The notes: generated by a model not told the origin, from the letters alone. 49,350 nt of DNA from Bacteroidales bacterium (GCA_017541145.1 JAFXZT010000087.1:1-49350); one strand, 5' to 3'. Numbered from the stretch's first letter, positions 24,942-33,807 are shown. Numbers and translations: made by a program.

Positions 24942-25874
24942 TTATTTTTTTACCAATTCTTCCAATTGTTTAACGCTTGACGCTCCGACAATTACCGTTG
25001 TAACGGCAGTTTTTTGCAGCACAAAATCCAAAGCGTATTGAGCTGGTGTGAGTTGTTTTTCGTCAGCTTCTTTCTTGAATTGTAAAAGCGTTTCAATCAT
25101 TTCGGGCGTTAAAGTGGCTTTTTTCAAGAAGAAATCTTTCGCCATACGTGAATCTTCGGGTATGCCGTTAAAATATTTTCCTGTCAGAAGTCCTTGTGCC
25201 AAAGGCGAAAATGCTGCAAAACCGACACCGAATTTCTCACATTCTGGTATTATTTCGTCTTCCGGTTCACGGTTCAACATGTTGTATTTTCCTTGATAAA
25301 GCAAACAATGGATGTCCCTGTCAGCAAGATACTTATACGCAAATTCTGCTTTGTCGGCGGGATATTTTGAAATTCCGACATAAAGTGCTTTTCCTGAGCG
25401 TACGATGTCAACAAGAGTTTGAAGCGTTTCTTCAAGCGGTGTTTCGGGGTCGTAACGGTGAGAATAAAAGATGTCAACGTAATCAAGTCCTAACCGTTTG
25501 AGACTCTGGTCGATACCCGCCATCAGATGTTTGCGAGAATTAAACTCGCCGAAAGGGCCTTCCCACATATCGTGTCCGGCTTTGGTGGCGATAAACATCT
25601 CGTCTCTAAATGGCTTGAAATCTTTTTGGAAGATGTGTCCGAAAGTTTCCTCTGCCGAGCCGTAAGACGGACCGTAATTGTCAGCAAGGTCAAAATAATT
25701 GATACCGTTATCAAAAGCAAACCGCATAATTTGGCGGCTGTTGTCCAGTACATTTACGTCGCCGAAATTATGCCAAAATCCTAAGGCAATTTCTGAAAGT
25801 TTTACGCCGCTTTTTCCTGCTCTGCGGTAGTTCATAATGCCGCTGTAACGGTCTTGATTTGGTGTGTAGATCAT
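24942..25874 (-). CDS. Aldo/keto reductase (YghZ/GprA-like)
   Basis: A 310-residue NADPH-dependent oxidoreductase with a TIM-barrel fold. The start MIYTPNQDRYSGI...YRRAGKSGVKLSEIALGFWHNFG aligns with the YghZ/L-glyceraldehyde-3-phosphate reductase branch. Catalytic residues are visible: Asp and Tyr in YFDLADNYGPSYGSAEE, Lys in IATKAG, His in FYSHRYD. The cofactor loop is near VTTVIVGASSVKQLEE. Its actual substrate is unknown. It is divergent from the GH43 lipoprotein gene, with promoters between them. Confidence 0.9.
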   Translation of the reverse strand: MIYTPNQDRYSGIMNYRRAGKSGVKLSEIALGFWHNFGDVNVLDNSRQIMRFAFDNGINYFDLADNYGPSYGSAEETFGHIFQKDFKPFRDEMFIATKAGHDMWEGPFGEFNSRKHLMAGIDQSLKRLGLDYVDIFYSHRYDPETPLEETLQTLVDIVRSGKALYVGISKYPADKAEFAYKYLADRDIHCLLYQGKYNMLNREPEDEIIPECEKFGVGFAAFSPLAQGLLTGKYFNGIPEDSRMAKDFFLKKATLTPEMIETLLQFKKEADEKQLTPAQYALDFVLQKTAVTTVIVGASSVKQLEELVKK

Positions 25875-25949
25875 AAATTGTAATGTTTTTGTTTCGGGGT
25901 AAAGTTATAAAAAAATCGGATATTTTTAGTGTTTATTACGAAAATCATA

Positions 25950-25957
25950 TATTTTTG
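25950..25957 (+). promoter_or_regulatory. -7 promoter box for the GH43 gene
   Basis: TATTTTTG followed by C. The following start codon is 26006, so the longer frame from 25883 begins upstream of this promoter and is not used. Confidence 0.5.
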
Positions 25958-26005
25958 CTTTTTGAATTTTGTAATATAAATCATTCTAAAATTAATCTTA
26001 TAAAA

Positions 26006-27112
26006 ATGAAGTATTTTTACTACATCACGATTTTAACTGTTTTGTTTTACAGTTGTTCTACGGATTGTACAATCAAACCGGGGCAAATTTGGGCTGATAA
26101 TAATAACGTTCATATTAATGCTCACGGTGGTGGAATTTTAAAATACAACGGACTTTATTACTGGTTCGGTGAACATAAGGCTGACACTACAAGTTCTGCA
26201 TACGTGGGCGTAACATGTTATTCGTCGAAAGATCTTGTTAATTGGACTGATTTAGGAACGGCTCTCAAGGTTTCTGATGAACCCGGTAACGAAATTGAAA
26301 AAGGTTGTATTCTTGAGCGTCCGAAAGTTCTATACAACAGTTTGACAAATAAATTTGTTATGTATTTTCATCTTGAATTAAAAGGTCAAGATTATTCAGC
26401 AGCTCGTTATGGCGTGGCAGTTTCTGAAAATCCGGAAGGTCCTTACAAATTTCTTTATTCGTGTCGTGCAGATGCTGAAAAATATCCGTGTGATTTTACA
26501 GCGGAAGACATCGCTGCGCTTGATACTCTCAATCCTGACAATTATCGTGATTGGTGGACTGACAAATGGTTCAAAGCGATTGAACAAGGTTTGTTCTTAA
26601 AACGCGATTTCAAAGGCGGTCAGATGTCTCGTGATATGACATTGTTTCTTGATGATGACGGCAAAGCTTATCATATTTTTTCTTCAGAAGATAATTTGAC
26701 ACTTCATATTGCTGAATTGACCGACGATTTTACGGCGCACAGCGGTTGGTATGTAAGAGTTGCACCCGGAGGTCAAAACGAAGCTCCTGCAATTTTCAAA
26801 AAAGACGGCACTTATTGGCTTATAACTTCGGGTTGTACAGGTTGGGCACCTAATGCGGCAAGGATGTTTTCGGCAAAGAAAATTTTCGGACCGTGGTCGC
26901 AACATCCTAATCCGTGTGTAGGCGAAGGTGCTGATACAACTTTTGGTGCGCAAAGTACTTTTGTTTTGCCATACAAAGATGGATTTATTTTTATGGCTGA
27001 CATCTGGAGACCGAATCATCCGTCCGATGCGCGTTATGTATGGTTACCGATTGAATTTTCAGACGGTAAACCAGTTCTCAAATGGCGTGAGCAATGGAAT
27101 TTAAATGAATAG
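26006..27112 (+). CDS. Glycoside hydrolase family 43 lipoprotein
   Basis: A 368-residue surface or periplasmic lipoprotein (signal peptide YYITILTVLFYSC). The five-blade propeller segments are visible: VHINAHGGGILKYNGLYYWFGE, GCILERPKVLYN, QMSRDMTLFLDDDGKAYHIF, GGQNEAPAIFKKDGTYWLI and GAQSTFVLPY. The AHGGG opening, in place of the usual catalytic-base Asp, is what the exo-beta-1,3-galactanase-like subfamilies (GH43_24/34) show. Glu in LERPK and Asp in SRDM are candidate catalytic-acid and pKa-modulating residues. It probably acts on galactan or arabinogalactan side chains. No SusC/SusD pair is adjacent. Confidence 0.85.
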   Translation: MKYFYYITILTVLFYSCSTDCTIKPGQIWADNNNVHINAHGGGILKYNGLYYWFGEHKADTTSSAYVGVTCYSSKDLVNWTDLGTALKVSDEPGNEIEKGCILERPKVLYNSLTNKFVMYFHLELKGQDYSAARYGVAVSENPEGPYKFLYSCRADAEKYPCDFTAEDIAALDTLNPDNYRDWWTDKWFKAIEQGLFLKRDFKGGQMSRDMTLFLDDDGKAYHIFSSEDNLTLHIAELTDDFTAHSGWYVRVAPGGQNEAPAIFKKDGTYWLITSGCTGWAPNAARMFSAKKIFGPWSQHPNPCVGEGADTTFGAQSTFVLPYKDGFIFMADIWRPNHPSDARYVWLPIEFSDGKPVLKWREQWNLNE

Positions 27113-27130
27113 AAGTCAAATCCCGAAAAA

Positions 27131-27165
27131 ATATATAGCCGTGGGGAAAATCCACGGCTATATAA
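27131..27165. terminator. Bidirectional terminator
   Basis: TATATAGCCGTGG pairs perfectly with CCACGGCTATATA around a 7-base loop, between the converging GH43 and AAA/PD-(D/E)XK genes. The flanks are A-rich on the left and AT-rich on the right, so it can act for both. Confidence 0.75.
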
Positions 27166-27176
27166 TTGATATTATA

Positions 27177-28718
27177 TTATTCTGCCACCCACTCGGCAAT
27201 CTTTCTTGTCTCGGATGAGAAAGACACGCCGATTTTGAACAATTTTCGTTCACCTGCGTTAAAAGGCAAAGTGTATTCTTTGCTGTTGATTTGTTCTAAC
27301 GCCTCTTTTGCAGGTTTATCAAGTTTAAACTCAAAGACGTAGATGTATTGCGGCGTTTTTACTACGGCATCAATTCTGCCGTCGGAAGTTGTGCGTTCTG
27401 CTTCCGTGTAAAAGCCCAACAATTTGAAAATCAAATATGTAACGTTTTGAAAATACAATTCCGCCTCGCCTACGATTTGGTAACTATTGTCGGCAAACAT
27501 CGCCGTAAGACGTTTCATGAAGCCTTTGTAATCACCCTTGATGACATCGCGTGCAAAATTTGTGATGCTGAAATCCTCAGTCCCGGTTTTTGGAAAATTG
27601 AAATTGAGGATGAATTTTGTAAAGGCCTCGCTGATTTCCTGATTGGGCATTCCGAGAATATAAGTTTTGAAAAACTTATCGTATCCCTTGATAGTCAGAT
27701 AGCCGCTTTGAAACAACAGCGGTACGGGATTGCCGGCAAAATTGTCAATTTTGGAAATGTCGTTTTCATCACATTCCACTCTGTCGAGGTTGCTGAGTTT
27801 CATATTGTTTTTTTGAATCTCTTTGACAAGAAAAGTCGGTGTGCCGCTTTCAAACCAATATTCATTGAAATCTTTGTGGTACAATGCTTTCATCAGTCCG
27901 AAAGGATTGTAAATGTCAACTACATCTTTGCTGAAATGATAGCCTTCGTACCATTTTTTGAGTTCTTTGTAACATTCGTCTTTGCTAATGCCGTTGGTGT
28001 CGGCCATCTGTTGAACATAATCGTCAAGTTGCTCATGGATTTCCTTCTCGGTAATTCCGCAGAGTGTTGAAAACTCACGCTCTTGTGATATGTCTGTCAG
28101 ATTATTGACATCGCTGAAAAGGCTCACCTTGCTAAACTTTGTTACGCCGGTGATGAAAGCCATTTTTATTTGTTTGTCGCAGGTTTTCAAGACGCTGTAA
28201 AACGCTTTCAGTTCGGAGCGGATTTTATTTTGAAGTTCTTTGTTGTCAATATTGTTTAGTAACGGCTTGTCATATTCGTCAACAAGGACGACAACTTCTT
28301 TGCCGGTCTGAGCGGCAGTGGAGTTGATAAGGGATTCAAACCTTTCGGAGTTTTGTTTTGCGGCTTCGTCTTTCCCGAAAATTTTTTCATACTGAGAGAT
28401 CATATACGAAATTCTTGACTGCACGTCTTCAACAGAGTTGTATGTTCCTGAATTGAAGTCAAAATGCAGCACGGGATATTTCTCCCATTTCGTTTCCAAC
28501 TTCTCGATTTTCAAACCTTTGAATAAGTCTTTTTGACCGTCAAAATATTCGTGCAATGTGCTTAACGTCAGACTTTTGCCGAAACGCCTCGGACGCGAGA
28601 GAAAATAGCACGCCTTGTTGTTGGCGAGATTATATATCATATCGCTTTTGTCTAGGTAGACAAAGCCTTCTTTTATCAACGATGAAAACGCCTGTATGCC
28701 GATTGGAATCTTTTTCAT
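27177..28718 (-). CDS. AAA-ATPase-like / PD-(D/E)XK nuclease family protein (copy 3)
   Basis: A 513-residue close paralogue of the gene at 2579, with the same length and most residues conserved. P-loop SRPRRFGKS, Walker B-like VLVDEYDKPLLNN, FITGVTKFSKVSLFSDVNNL and the nuclease core GRID (Asp450) and VFEFK (Glu463, Lys465) are intact. Its insertion between the GH43 gene and miaA, 23 kb from the nearest copy, shows that the family disperses in this genome. No inverted repeats or target duplications are visible at its ends. The upstream region has a minus-strand TATTTTTG box. Function is unknown. Confidence 0.85.
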   Translation of the reverse strand: MKKIPIGIQAFSSLIKEGFVYLDKSDMIYNLANNKACYFLSRPRRFGKSLTLSTLHEYFDGQKDLFKGLKIEKLETKWEKYPVLHFDFNSGTYNSVEDVQSRISYMISQYEKIFGKDEAAKQNSERFESLINSTAAQTGKEVVVLVDEYDKPLLNNIDNKELQNKIRSELKAFYSVLKTCDKQIKMAFITGVTKFSKVSLFSDVNNLTDISQEREFSTLCGITEKEIHEQLDDYVQQMADTNGISKDECYKELKKWYEGYHFSKDVVDIYNPFGLMKALYHKDFNEYWFESGTPTFLVKEIQKNNMKLSNLDRVECDENDISKIDNFAGNPVPLLFQSGYLTIKGYDKFFKTYILGMPNQEISEAFTKFILNFNFPKTGTEDFSITNFARDVIKGDYKGFMKRLTAMFADNSYQIVGEAELYFQNVTYLIFKLLGFYTEAERTTSDGRIDAVVKTPQYIYVFEFKLDKPAKEALEQINSKEYTLPFNAGERKLFKIGVSFSSETRKIAEWVAE

Positions 28719-28831
28719 AATGCTTTTATTTTTTCGATTAAATGCAAAAATAAATTTTTTTTACAAAATATTTCATTTAAATAAAAATATTTGAACCTTT
28801 GCAACTATGAAATTTTATAAGATACTGATTT

Positions 28832-29743
28832 TTACTGAGATTTTATAATTTCCAATGCAAAATCAATTTTTTTATTCATCGGGAGTTGACCGTCAATCCA
28901 ATTGATTTTGCAGCCCATGCGTTCCATACGGCGAAACCATGTCATTTGACGTTTTGCAAATTGACAAATCGCAATATAAAGTTGTTCAAACATCTCGTCG
29001 TAACTTAGTTTACCGACAGCATGCAGCGTAACATATTTATATTCAAGTCCGTAGTAAATCAAATCTTCTTCTTTTACACCTTTTTTCATAAGTGTAATCA
29101 TTTCGTCTACCATTCCGTTTTTGAGTCGCTCTTCAAGACGGATTTTAATTTTTTCACGTTCTATTTCTCGCGGATTTTTGATTCCGAACAGTAGCGATTC
29201 TATTTTTGGGTATGTGGGAACTACTTTGGGATTTTCGCGGATAAAAGTTTCAATTTCAATACCTCTGATTGCGCGTTTTTTTGTATCGGTGTCAGTTGTA
29301 TTATGAAGAGTTTTCATCTTGGCGAGCATGTCGTTGAGCTCTTGAAGTGAATATTTTTCAAGATTTTTACGCAGTTCCGGATTTTGGGGTACGTCAATAA
29401 GTTGATAATTTCTTACAACAGATTCCAAATAAAGTCCTGTACCACCGCAAAGAATAGGCGTTTTTTGTTGATCAGTTATCTGTTTGTAAGCATCGAAAAA
29501 ATCCTTTTGATACCTGAAAACATTGTATTTTTCGCCGGCGTTGAGTATATCTACAAGGTGACATTTTATTTGTTTTCCGTTGACGATATAATCTTCCAAA
29601 TCTTTGCCGGTACCCAAATCCATGCCTCGGTATACTTGTCTTGAATCTGCGCTTATAATCTCTGTATCAAGTGTATAAGCTAAATTTGCTGCGAATGAAG
29701 TTTTGCCGCCGGCAGTTGGTCCTAATACTGTTATCAAGTTCAT
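28832..29743 (-). CDS. miaA: tRNA dimethylallyltransferase MiaA
   Basis: A 303-residue enzyme adding an isopentenyl group to A37 of tRNAs that read UNN codons. Its P-loop GPTAGGKTSFAANLA, the ISADSRQVYRGMDLGTGK motif, CGGTGLYLESV and the C-terminal QFAKRQMTWFRR are all characteristic. The length is normal. It lies downstream of fabI on the same strand, but a strong terminator at 29770 separates them. Confidence 0.96.
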   Translation of the reverse strand: MNLITVLGPTAGGKTSFAANLAYTLDTEIISADSRQVYRGMDLGTGKDLEDYIVNGKQIKCHLVDILNAGEKYNVFRYQKDFFDAYKQITDQQKTPILCGGTGLYLESVVRNYQLIDVPQNPELRKNLEKYSLQELNDMLAKMKTLHNTTDTDTKKRAIRGIEIETFIRENPKVVPTYPKIESLLFGIKNPREIEREKIKIRLEERLKNGMVDEMITLMKKGVKEEDLIYYGLEYKYVTLHAVGKLSYDEMFEQLYIAICQFAKRQMTWFRRMERMGCKINWIDGQLPMNKKIDFALEIIKSQ

Positions 29744-29763
29744 TGTTAGTGTGTGTTTAATAC

Positions 29764-29808
29764 AAAAAAAGTTGCCTCAAATTTATAAAAAATAAATTTA
29801 AGGCAACT
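29764..29808 (-). terminator. Terminator of fabI
   Basis: A 17-base inverted repeat with one mismatch, arms 29770-29786 and 29792-29808, with core AGTTGCCT and AGGCAACT. It is followed on the minus strand by seven T residues (AAAAAAA at 29764-29770). It lies about 30 bases beyond the fabI stop. Confidence 0.88.
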
Positions 29809-29836
29809 ACATTTTATGAAAATAATAATTATTCTC

Positions 29837-30673
29837 TTAGTCGATTGGTTTTTCCATTTCGAGACTTGCGTTGTAAACGTGCATAGCTCTTTGGCTCATA
29901 CCCATTGAAGAGAAACCACCATCGTTGTAAAGGTTTTGCATAGTGATTTTCTTTGTAAGGTCAGAGAACAATGTTACGCAGTAATTAGCGCAGTCTTCAG
30001 CAGTTGCGTTTCCGAGTGGAGACATCCTGTCAGAATAGTCCATCAAGTTGTCGATACCTTTTACGCCGGAACCAGCTGTTGTTAAAGTAGGAGATTGCGA
30101 AATTGTGTTGATACGTACTTTGCGTTCGCGACCGTAGATATAACCGAAACTTCTTGCGATAGATTCGAGCAACGCTTTGGCATCTGCCATATCATTGTAT
30201 CTGTAGAAAGTACGCTGACCGGCAACGTAGCTCAATGCTACTACTGATCCCCATTCTTTGATTGCATCGAGCTTGTAAGCTGTCTGTAGAATTTTGTGGA
30301 ATGAGAATGCCGAGATGTCCATAGTTTTTGTATAGTAGTTGTAATCAACGTCGTCGTAACTACGGTTTTTTCTAACGTTCAGAGACATACCGATTGCATG
30401 AAGTACGAAATCAATTTGACCTCCGAATTTTTCCATAGCGCGTTCAAAAACGGCTTTGAGATCATCTAAATTTGTAGCGTCGGCAGCAACAATTTCAGAA
30501 TTGGTTTTTTCTGCCAATGCGTTAAGACTTCCAAATCTAAGAGCGGCAGGAGTATTTGACAAAACAAATTCAGCTCCTTCTTCGTGACAACGCTCTGCGA
30601 TGTGCCAGGCAATAGATTTTTCGTCGAGTGCGCCGAAAATAATGCCTTTTTTTCCTTTGAGAAGATTGTACAT
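29837..30673 (-). CDS. fabI: Enoyl-[acyl-carrier-protein] reductase (NADH) FabI
   Basis: A 278-residue short-chain dehydrogenase catalysing the last reduction of fatty acid elongation. The NADH loop is GIIFGALDEKSIAWHIA, followed by LHAIGMS, the FabI-type catalytic pair Tyr-x6-Lys in YNDMADAKALLES, and NTISQSPTLTTAGSGV, the substrate-loop segment. The C-terminus YNDGGFSSMGM matches the family. A minus-strand -7 box TACTTTTG (30700-30707) sits just upstream. It is divergent from the LolC/E-like gene. Confidence 0.95.
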   Translation of the reverse strand: MYNLLKGKKGIIFGALDEKSIAWHIAERCHEEGAEFVLSNTPAALRFGSLNALAEKTNSEIVAADATNLDDLKAVFERAMEKFGGQIDFVLHAIGMSLNVRKNRSYDDVDYNYYTKTMDISAFSFHKILQTAYKLDAIKEWGSVVALSYVAGQRTFYRYNDMADAKALLESIARSFGYIYGRERKVRINTISQSPTLTTAGSGVKGIDNLMDYSDRMSPLGNATAEDCANYCVTLFSDLTKKITMQNLYNDGGFSSMGMSQRAMHVYNASLEMEKPID

Positions 30674-30699
30674 AATTTGTATTTCTATTATTTCGGGTG

Positions 30700-30780
30700 C
30701 AAAAGTAGAAACTTTAGGTTTCTTTAATGTTTATTTTTGTATTGCCAAGTTTATCTTTTTTTTAACTTTGCACCGAATTT
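30700..30780. promoter_or_regulatory. Divergent promoters of fabI and the LolC/E-like permease gene
   Basis: The minus strand reads TACTTTTG at 30700-30707 for fabI. The plus strand reads TAACTTTG followed by CACC at 30773-30780 for the permease. Both match TAnnTTTG; -33 elements are not clear. Confidence 0.5.
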
Positions 30781-30794
30781 AAGAACTAAAAAAA

Positions 30795-32033
30795 TTGCGT
30801 TTAGAATTATTTATGGCGCACCGCCTTGTGCATGGTGCCAACAATAAGGTTTCGACTTCGGTCGTGAAAATTGCCATCGCTTCGGTTGCTTTGTCTGTGG
30901 CGGTTATGATTGTCTCTATGGCTGTTATAATTGGTTTTAAGAACGAAATTATGGACAAAGTGGTGGGCTTTGGTTCGTGTATCAATATCGTTAACCGTGA
31001 GTCGTCTGCTAATCTTGAGACTTTGCCGATAAGTTCTCAACAGGATTTTTATCCGTCGATTGAGAACGAAAACGGCATTTCGCATATTCAGCGTTTTGTT
31101 ATTAAACCTGCAATTTTCAAGGCGGGACAAGATATTTCCGGCGTTGTTCTAAAAGGTGTCGGCAGCGAATACGACTGGTCTTTTTTTCAGCGTAACCTTT
31201 TGGAAGGTAACGTGTTGACTTCGGATGATACTTCGTCGCAACGCCAAATATTGATTTCTAAAAAGATGTCGGATTTGTTGAAATTAAAAGTAGGTGACAA
31301 TCTTGTGGCTTATTTTATTCAAGATCCGCCCAGAATGCGAAAATATTATATTTCAGGCATTTATTCAACCGGCTTGGAAGAATACGACAAAACTTTTGCG
31401 ATGGTGGATATTCGTGACCTTCAGAAACTTAACGGTTGGAAGGAAGACCAGATTACAGGTTTTGAAGTTATGATTGATGATTTCAATCGTTTGGACGAAA
31501 TGACAGAGCTTGTCAGGGATTTTGCCGGTTACAAAATTCTTGACGACGGCTCTATGATGAAAGTTGCAAGTGTAAAAGATAACAATCACGCACTTTTTGA
31601 CTGGATTACGCTTACGGAAATGAATGTTTGGGTTATTCTTGCGATTATGTTTTTCGTCGCATTTGTTAATATGAGTACGGCGTTGTTGATTATCATTTTT
31701 GAAAAAGCTTCAATGATTGGACTATTGAAAGCCATTGGCAGTACCAACTGGTTGATTCGCAAGATTTTTATTTTACAAAGTTTGTACATCTTGCTCAAAG
31801 GTATCATCATTGGCAACATCATAGCTTTGTTGATTATTTTGGCTCAACATTTTGGACATCTTATTCCGCTTGATGCTTCTTCGTATTATGTTGACCATGT
31901 GCCGTGTGATTTGCAGTTTTGGTATTTTGTTGCAATTGATTTTGCTACAATATTGGTTATGAGCGTAATGCTTGTAATTCCAAGTTTTGCAATTTCAAAA
32001 ATGCAACCTGCAAAAGTCATCGGTTTCAAATAG
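30795..32033 (+). CDS. FtsX-type ABC permease, LolC/LolE-like
   Basis: A 412-residue inner-membrane permease of the lipoprotein-release family. A TTG start at 30795 gives LRLELFMAHRLVHG, which fits the usual opening of Bacteroidota homologues (EFFIAKRL); the ATG at 30813 would cut into it. The first membrane helix is about residues 26-48, then a large periplasmic domain (to about 275), then three helices (WVILAIMFFVAFVNMSTALL, LLKGIIIGNIIALLIILAQHF, FVAIDFATILVMSVMLVIP) and the EKASMIGLLKAIGST coupling segment. The ATPase LolD is not adjacent. Confidence 0.88.
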   Translation: MRLELFMAHRLVHGANNKVSTSVVKIAIASVALSVAVMIVSMAVIIGFKNEIMDKVVGFGSCINIVNRESSANLETLPISSQQDFYPSIENENGISHIQRFVIKPAIFKAGQDISGVVLKGVGSEYDWSFFQRNLLEGNVLTSDDTSSQRQILISKKMSDLLKLKVGDNLVAYFIQDPPRMRKYYISGIYSTGLEEYDKTFAMVDIRDLQKLNGWKEDQITGFEVMIDDFNRLDEMTELVRDFAGYKILDDGSMMKVASVKDNNHALFDWITLTEMNVWVILAIMFFVAFVNMSTALLIIIFEKASMIGLLKAIGSTNWLIRKIFILQSLYILLKGIIIGNIIALLIILAQHFGHLIPLDASSYYVDHVPCDLQFWYFVAIDFATILVMSVMLVIPSFAISKMQPAKVIGFK

Positions 32034-32097
32034 TTCACTGAGGTTGATTTTGGTTAGGAAAAGATGTCGACAAAAAGATGTCAAATAAAAAAAATAA

Positions 32098-32130
32098 AAG
32101 GTTGCTGAGAAAACCCGGCAGCCTTTTTTT
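32098..32130. terminator. Terminator between converging permease and phosphatase genes
   Basis: AGGTTGCTG pairs, with a G-T pair and one mismatch, to GGCAGCCT and is followed by seven T residues on the plus strand. Confidence 0.6.
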
Positions 32131-32153
32131 CATATTATAATGATACTTTTGGT

Positions 32154-33755
32154 TTATCCGTCGTAAGGTTGTAATGCGTGGTCACCAAGTTCAAATCCCC
32201 AAAGGCTAATATCATCACGCTGTTCTTCACAGCCTTGCCAATTTCTGAGTATGCTTTGCATAAACATCTTTTGATCCCGGATATCTTTTGTTGATGTTGT
32301 AGAAATCATCATTTTCATTCTGTTGGTTCCGAAACGTTTGCGAATCAGATTGTTTTGATCTTTGATACCGTCAGAAGTCAAATAAATTCTATCGCCCGCA
32401 TTCAAATCCATGTCGCGGTCTTCAAAGAAAAATACGTCAGCAAATGATTGTCCGCCAATTCCTCTTCGGTCAGCTTCTACAACTTCTACTTCGTCATTAT
32501 CTTTGCGTTTGATATAAATCGGCTGTTTTGCGCCGGCGTATTTCAGTTCCCATTCGTGATTTGGTTCGTCAACTTTTTTGAAACGGCAAATCGCGATATC
32601 CATACCGTCATTATTTTCGGTAATATCTTGTTTTAGAGCGGCTTGTATCCTCAGGTGCATGGCTTCAAGAATATCGGAAGGTCGCTCAATTTTTATTTCG
32701 TTGATTAGTTCGCCCAAAAGTCTGATTCCAATCATACTCATGAATGCTCCCGGTACACCGTGACCTGTACAGTCGCCTAAAACTACGTATGTGTATTTTT
32801 CGTTTATCGACATCCAATAAAAATCACCGGAAACAATATCTTTAGGTCTGTAAATCACAAAGTTGTCGAAGAAATTTTCCAACTGTTTTGTATCCGGCAG
32901 CATGGCTTCTTGTATGGTTTGCGCATATTTGATACTGTCGGTAATGTAATTGGTTTTTGTCGTGATTTGTTTGTTTCTGATTTCCAACTCGTCGAAAGCG
33001 TTTTTCAATTCTTTGGCTTGTTCTTCAAGTTGTTTGTGTTGAGTAGAAAGCAAATCGTTTTGCTCTTTGATACCGGCTTGTTGCACTTCCATTTGGGCTG
33101 TGATAAGTGTAAGCATTTCGTTTTGCATTTGTAGCTCACGTTGCTGATTATCAATCTTTTCCGATGCTTCTTTCATATTGGAAAGGTCGGAAATTGTAGC
33201 ACAAACCATGCTGTTTTTTTTGTTGTTTAGTTTTGTAAGTGCTACGTGCATCCAAAATTTTTTGTCTCCGATTTTTCTTTCTATTTCATAAGAGATATTT
33301 TGACCTGTTTTCAAACATTCTTCTATTTTGGGTGTAGCTGTTTCGTTGTTTACAAAAATTTTTGCTAAATCTATTAATTTTAAATCTTTATATGTTTTGA
33401 TTTCAGTCATATTTGTCCAATATACAGATTTATCTTTGTTTATAACAATGATTGGTATATTGGCAGCAGTTGACATCTCCAAAAATATGCGGCTGAATTC
33501 GTTTTTTGCTCTGTATTTGTACAAAAATATTGGAGCGATAGTTAGTACAATTAGCAAAATTACATCGCAAATTATTACTCCGGATTGTTTATGACACATC
33601 ACCCAAAATTCCCAAAATCTGGATAATCCTAAATCTTTGTAAATTATATACTCTTGGATATTGATTATCAGAATGGGCACAACGAAGCCTAAAAAAAATA
33701 CGATGTGTAGGATATACTTTGAGTTTGTGATTATACTTTCTTTTTGTTGTGCCAT
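32154..33755 (-). CDS. Membrane PAS-SpoIIE (PP2C) phosphatase, possible SiaA counterpart
   Basis: A 533-residue signalling phosphatase. Two membrane segments (about 14-33, 59-79) are followed by a PAS-like domain (about 88-195, ending ATISDLSNMKEA), a Gln/Glu-rich coiled coil (about 195-268) and a SpoIIE/PP2C catalytic domain (about 285-525). Metal-binding aspartates are visible in VSGDFYW (Asp311), LGDCTGHGVPGAFMS (Asp328), LTSDGIKD (Asp462) and QRDDISLWGF. Such phosphatases dephosphorylate anti-sigma-antagonist-like proteins. In Pseudomonas, SiaA does this for SiaC. Three SiaC-like genes start 3.4 kb away, so this is the best candidate SiaA, though on the opposite strand and not in the operon. 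Confidence 0.85.
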   Translation of the reverse strand: MAQQKESIITNSKYILHIVFFLGFVVPILIINIQEYIIYKDLGLSRFWEFWVMCHKQSGVIICDVILLIVLTIAPIFLYKYRAKNEFSRIFLEMSTAANIPIIVINKDKSVYWTNMTEIKTYKDLKLIDLAKIFVNNETATPKIEECLKTGQNISYEIERKIGDKKFWMHVALTKLNNKKNSMVCATISDLSNMKEASEKIDNQQRELQMQNEMLTLITAQMEVQQAGIKEQNDLLSTQHKQLEEQAKELKNAFDELEIRNKQITTKTNYITDSIKYAQTIQEAMLPDTKQLENFFDNFVIYRPKDIVSGDFYWMSINEKYTYVVLGDCTGHGVPGAFMSMIGIRLLGELINEIKIERPSDILEAMHLRIQAALKQDITENNDGMDIAICRFKKVDEPNHEWELKYAGAKQPIYIKRKDNDEVEVVEADRRGIGGQSFADVFFFEDRDMDLNAGDRIYLTSDGIKDQNNLIRKRFGTNRMKMMISTTSTKDIRDQKMFMQSILRNWQGCEEQRDDISLWGFELGDHALQPYDG

Positions 33756-33775
33756 TTGTATTATGATTTTAAAGG

Positions 33776-33807
33776 TAGCGGTTTGCTTTTTTGGGAAGAA
33801 ACCGCTA
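33776..33807. other. Stem-loop upstream of the SpoIIE phosphatase
   Basis: TAGCGGTTT and AAACCGCTA form a perfect 9-bp stem with a 14-base loop, 20 bases before the phosphatase start codon and after the hydrolase gene on the same strand. It lacks a strong T-run on the minus strand, so it may be a weak terminator or a leader structure. Confidence 0.6.

Noticed and set aside
27348..28070. A 240-codon plus-strand open frame
   Set aside because: It is antisense to the conserved C-terminal half of AAA/PD-(D/E)XK copy 3, whose motifs are intact; its own product has no recognisable domain.
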